Shown: piece after piece, positions 62,013-64,000 of the stretch | Layout: each line of letters opens with the position of its first letter | Numbering within the stretch: position 1 is the first letter of the stretch | Source: JBJHDF01 sp050486405 | Lineage (GTDB): Bacteria; Pseudomonadota; Gammaproteobacteria; Pseudomonadales; Cellvibrionaceae | Assembly: GCA_050486405.1 (NCBI GenBank) | Contig: JBJHDF010000016.1 | Coordinates: 29,489 to 93,488 of the forward strand | Direction of reading: 5' to 3' | Length of the DNA stretch: 64,000 nucleotides | Position numbers and translations under genes: made by a program | The notes under the pieces: model-generated | The model's database searches: none | What the model was told of the DNA's origin: nothing | What the model saw: the letters and a program-made list of their open reading frames with translations, nothing else

Positions 62013-62735
62013 GTGCTGTATTTTCGCTCCGCGCTATTCAGTCTGGTGTTCTACAGCGGCGGCGCCCTGGCCGGAGCCCTGAGCATCCTGCTCTGGCCCT
62101 TCCTGCCCATCGCCACCCGCTGGCGCATACTCAACAACTGGCACCGCTTCACCATCGTCTGGCTGCGTCTGTGTTGCGGCATCCGCGTCAAACGGGTGGG
62201 CGAACCACGGCCGGACACCTTCCCCTGCGTGATCATCGCCAACCACCAGACCGCCTGGGAAACCCTCTACCTGCCCTACCTCTTTTCCCCCATCAGCACC
62301 ATCATCAAAAAGGAGTTGCTGCGCATCCCCTTTTTCGGCTGGGGGCTGGCAGTGCTGAAACCCATCGCCATCGACCGCAACAGCCCGGTCAAGGCCCTCA
62401 AGCAGATCAAGGAAAAGAGCGCCCAACGCCTGGCCGAAGGCAACAACGTACTCATCTTTCCCCAGGGCACCCGCATACCGCCGGGCGAAGCCGCCCCCTA
62501 CGCCCGCAGCGGCGCCGACATCGCCGTCAACGCCGGCGTGCCCATCATCCCCGTGGCCCACAACTCCGGCGAGTGCTGGCCGCACAAGTCCTTCCTCAAA
62601 TACCCCGGCACCATCACCTTTGTCATCGGCGAACCCATGGCAACCGAGGGCAAGTCCAGCAAGGAGTTGATCAGGGAAATTCAGGACTGGACCGAGGCCC
62701 AACTGGCGCAGTTGCCGCCGGGCAGGCAGCAGTAG
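62013..62735 (+). CDS. plsC: 1-acyl-sn-glycerol-3-phosphate acyltransferase (PlsC-type)
   Basis: 240 residues from GTG 62013, one base after gmhB. Membrane anchor near the start (GALAGALSILLWPFLPI). Motifs: IIANHQTAWETLYLP (NH-x4-E in place of the common NH-x4-D), ELLRIPFFGWGLAVLKPIAIDR, VLIFPQGTRIPPGE and AGVPIIPVAHNSG. It makes phosphatidic acid. It is the last gene of the conserved block. Confidence 0.92.
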   Translation: MLYFRSALFSLVFYSGGALAGALSILLWPFLPIATRWRILNNWHRFTIVWLRLCCGIRVKRVGEPRPDTFPCVIIANHQTAWETLYLPYLFSPISTIIKKELLRIPFFGWGLAVLKPIAIDRNSPVKALKQIKEKSAQRLAEGNNVLIFPQGTRIPPGEAAPYARSGADIAVNAGVPIIPVAHNSGECWPHKSFLKYPGTITFVIGEPMATEGKSSKELIREIQDWTEAQLAQLPPGRQQ

Positions 62736-62790
62736 CCGCTGCACCCCCGGATTAGGCACCGACTCCCAGGCACACTATCTCCCCTCTCCC

Positions 62791-62804
62791 GTGCATATAT
62801 GCAC
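62791..62804. repeat. Perfect 14-base palindrome
   Basis: GTGCATATATGCAC is self-complementary. It could be a regulator-binding site, but no adjacent start codon fits, so the role is unknown. Confidence 0.5.
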
Positions 62805-62879
62805 TCTTGCAATACGGCGGAAGGGGTTTATGATCAAGGGGTTACGGATTTTCCGAGGGTAGATATAGCGCAGGGTCAG

Positions 62880-62900
62880 GAATGATAACGCGCATGCGCG
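62880..62900 (+). repeat. 21-base direct repeat, copy 1
   Basis: Starts GAATGATAAC and ends with the 12-base palindrome CGCGCATGCGCG; an identical copy lies 106 bases downstream. Confidence 0.85.
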
Positions 62901-62985
62901 CTTTCCCGCCACCGACCCACCGCCAGAATCCGTTGATTTCTGTTAAAAAATAGGAGATTACCGGAGTTTTCTAGAAACAATCTAA

Positions 62986-63006
62986 GAATGATAACGCGCA
63001 TGCGCG
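62986..63006 (+). repeat. 21-base direct repeat, copy 2
   Basis: Identical to 62880-62900. It ends 46 bases before the -35 box of the higBA promoter. Confidence 0.85.
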
Positions 63007-63052
63007 ATATACAAATGTTACGCGGCTTTCTGCTTGATTCAGCACTCGGGCC

Positions 63053-63080
63053 TTGACATACCATAAATGGTATATATAAT
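63053..63080 (+). promoter_or_regulatory. Consensus promoter and operator of higBA
   Basis: TTGACA (63053-63058) and TATAAT (63075-63080), both perfect, are 16 bases apart. The spacer holds TACCAT-AA-ATGGTA, a dyad suited to HigA binding. The higB ATG is only nine bases past the -10 box, so the transcript should be leaderless or nearly so. Confidence 0.8.
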
Positions 63081-63089
63081 AAATTAGGT

Positions 63090-63368
63090 ATGTGGGAGAT
63101 TCTCGAGCATAGACGTATCGATAAAGCCTTGGCCACAGCGCCCGTTGAGGTTCAGAAGCGCTATGAGAAATGGAAAGATATTGTAAGAATTTCTGGCCCT
63201 CAAGGATTGAAGCTGATTAAAGGGTTCAAAGACGAAGCCTTATCAGGCAACTGGAAAGGCTTTCGGTCCTCCAGGCTGAATATCCAATACCGAGTGATTT
63301 ATAAGGTACAGAAAGACCAGGTACTGGTGGAGGTTGAGCGTGTCACTCCCCATGACTACCGGAGGTGA
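63090..63368 (+). CDS. higB: HigB/RelE-family mRNA interferase toxin
   Basis: 92 residues. RelE/HigB fold: MWEILEHRRIDKALATAPVE, LKLIKGFKDEALSGNWKGFRSSRLN and a basic/aromatic end IQYRVIYKVQKDQVLVEVERV with PHDYR. Such toxins cleave mRNA in the ribosomal A site. The toxin-before-antitoxin order is typical of HigBA. No Shine-Dalgarno precedes the ATG, which fits a leaderless start. The stop is three bases before higA. Confidence 0.9.
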   Translation: MWEILEHRRIDKALATAPVEVQKRYEKWKDIVRISGPQGLKLIKGFKDEALSGNWKGFRSSRLNIQYRVIYKVQKDQVLVEVERVTPHDYRR

Positions 63369-63371
63369 TGA

Positions 63372-63632
63372 ATGAGTGATTATCATAGAGCGATTAAAAG
63401 GACCGATGTTTCTACAGGCGAATCGGTCCGTATTCTGCGTGAATTACAGGAGATGAGCCAGAACGGTCTGGCTGCTGCCACGGGCATACCGCAGTCAACA
63501 ATTTCAGCCATTGAGAACGATCGTGTCCGCCTTGGTGTCGATCGTGCAAAGGTTCTAGCCAAAGCATTGCGGTGTCATCCTGCGGTATTGGTCTTCCCAG
63601 GCTGGGACGTCGAGCATGAGTCCGCCGCATAA
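63372..63632 (+). CDS. higA: HigA-type XRE antitoxin
   Basis: 86 residues. The helix-turn-helix is SQNGLAAATGIPQSTISAIE, central in a five-helix XRE domain. It neutralises HigB and represses the promoter. GGAGGTGATG provides the ribosome site within the end of higB. Its stop codon lies inside the R'' box of the attC-like site that follows, the compact layout seen in integron cassettes. Confidence 0.92.
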   Translation: MSDYHRAIKRTDVSTGESVRILRELQEMSQNGLAAATGIPQSTISAIENDRVRLGVDRAKVLAKALRCHPAVLVFPGWDVEHESAA

Positions 63633-63713
63633 CCAAGCGCAGCAATTCGCTCCGGCCTTCGGCCTCCGCCGGACGCCCACCTGCGGCGGTCGCCGTTGTG
63701 CGCGGCGTTATAG
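63627..63713 (+). other. attC-like integron recombination site
   Basis: Paired outer R boxes: ATAAC (63629-63633) with GTTAT (63707-63711). An unpaired 3+3 spacer follows (CAA/GGC). The L boxes are GCGCA-G-CAA (63637-63645) and TTGTGCGC (63696-63703), which pair completely if G63642 is left extrahelical. The middle is a structured variable loop including TCCGGC/GCCGGA. Total is about 87 bases. This is the architecture of attC sites; R' is GTTATAG, which deviates from GTTRRRY. No integrase gene is in the window. Confidence 0.65.
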
Positions 63714-64000
63714 GGCTCAGCCTTAAAGCTTGTTCAGGCTTTTCTGGTAGCTGAAATTTCGCTGCCAGCGTCAAGTCTACCGGCGTTGAGCATCAGGCCA
63801 GAATCTACTTCGGCAGTTTCGTTCCCGGTGGCTCCGCTAAACAATGTAGTACCGGCAGCATCATCGCTTTCTTTGTGGTGTGCCACTAAGAGAAAATTCG
63901 GGGCCTGGAAGTGCAGCATTCTTTCGGGCATATTACCGGGGCAGCAGCTTCGCTTGCGCTACGCTCCCGTGCGGTAGCGTGCGTGGCAGTTCGCCCCATA
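63714..64000. other. Region after the attC-like site, no convincing gene
   Basis: About 290 bases. A minus-strand frame at 63734-63931 (65 residues from ATG 63931) is open but shows no family or good ribosome site. The last 70 bases can fold imperfectly (GGGGC near 63940 with GCCCC near 63993). It may be the next, possibly non-coding, cassette, cut by the window end. Confidence 0.4.

Larger units (their letters stand above)
62736..63089. other. Gene-free 354-base junction between core and accessory DNA
   Basis: No convincing gene. It contains a 14-base palindrome (62791-62804), a pair of 21-base direct repeats (62880 and 62986) and the higBA promoter. AT content rises sharply compared with the upstream genes, suggesting that the boundary of acquired DNA lies here. 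Confidence 0.7.

Noticed and set aside
62880..63006. Possible CRISPR-like array
   Set aside because: Only two copies of a 21-base repeat, no regular spacers, no cas genes.
63412..63774. Minus-strand 120-codon frame across higA and the attC-like site
   Set aside because: It is antisense to higA and translates the attC structure; such frames are common artefacts at attC sites.

Overview
The window is about 64 kb of moderately GC-rich DNA with densely packed bacterial genes. Gene content and order point to a gammaproteobacterium related to Pseudomonas, most likely a marine Cellvibrionales-type organism. This is inferred from gene order (dprA-tsaC-hemF-aroE diverging from def-fmt-rsmB-trkA; glyQS-gmhB-plsC; glnK-amtB-ubiK-yifB) and not from a database search.

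Layout. 1-3.3 kb: the end of a DUF418 membrane protein, a VOC protein, a VapBC toxin-antitoxin pair and trmB. 3.4-7.1 kb: the classic rpoH-ftsX-ftsE-ftsY group on the minus strand. 7.1-11 kb: rsmD, coaD and mutM, interrupted by unrecognised lower-GC genes. 11-13.7 kb: a PaiB-like FMN protein overlapping a hydantoinase A-type protein. 14-25.7 kb: a complete type II secretion operon, gspC to gspN, with no local prepilin peptidase. 25.7-30.9 kb: a nitrogen and slow-growth block (a SutA-like RNA polymerase factor, two P-II genes flanking amtB, ubiK, yifB/comM). 31-35 kb: a REC-GGDEF-EAL protein, rep helicase and a cytochrome c5. 35.5-35.9 kb: tRNA-Arg(CCG), whose 3' end and terminator are duplicated. 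36-42.6 kb: accessory transport and regulation genes (AGCS symporter, lipoprotein, TetR operon, ABC exporter, Tat-exported oxidoreductase). 42.6-53.4 kb: housekeeping genes aroE, hemF, tsaC, dprA, a LysM protein, def, fmt, rsmB, trkA and trkH. 54-57.2 kb: a tightly coupled operon of an aspartyl-type 'zinc protease', a 7TM transglutaminase-like protein and a RimK-like ATP-grasp ligase. 57.3-62.7 kb: a lipid A-type acyltransferase, glyQS, gmhB and plsC. 62.7-64 kb: an AT-richer accessory tail with a HigBA pair.

The best candidates for something unexpected are: (1) an attC-like recombination site directly abutting higA, with paired R and L boxes and one extrahelical G, which suggests that higBA is an integron gene cassette; (2) a strong terminator-like hairpin between a sigma-54-like promoter and the first glnK; (3) the duplicated tRNA-Arg 3' end separated by 84 bp of hairpin-rich DNA; and (4) the ATP-grasp / 7TM-transglutaminase / protease operon, a probable but poorly understood peptide-modification system. 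No CRISPR array, rRNA, prophage or intact insertion sequence was seen.
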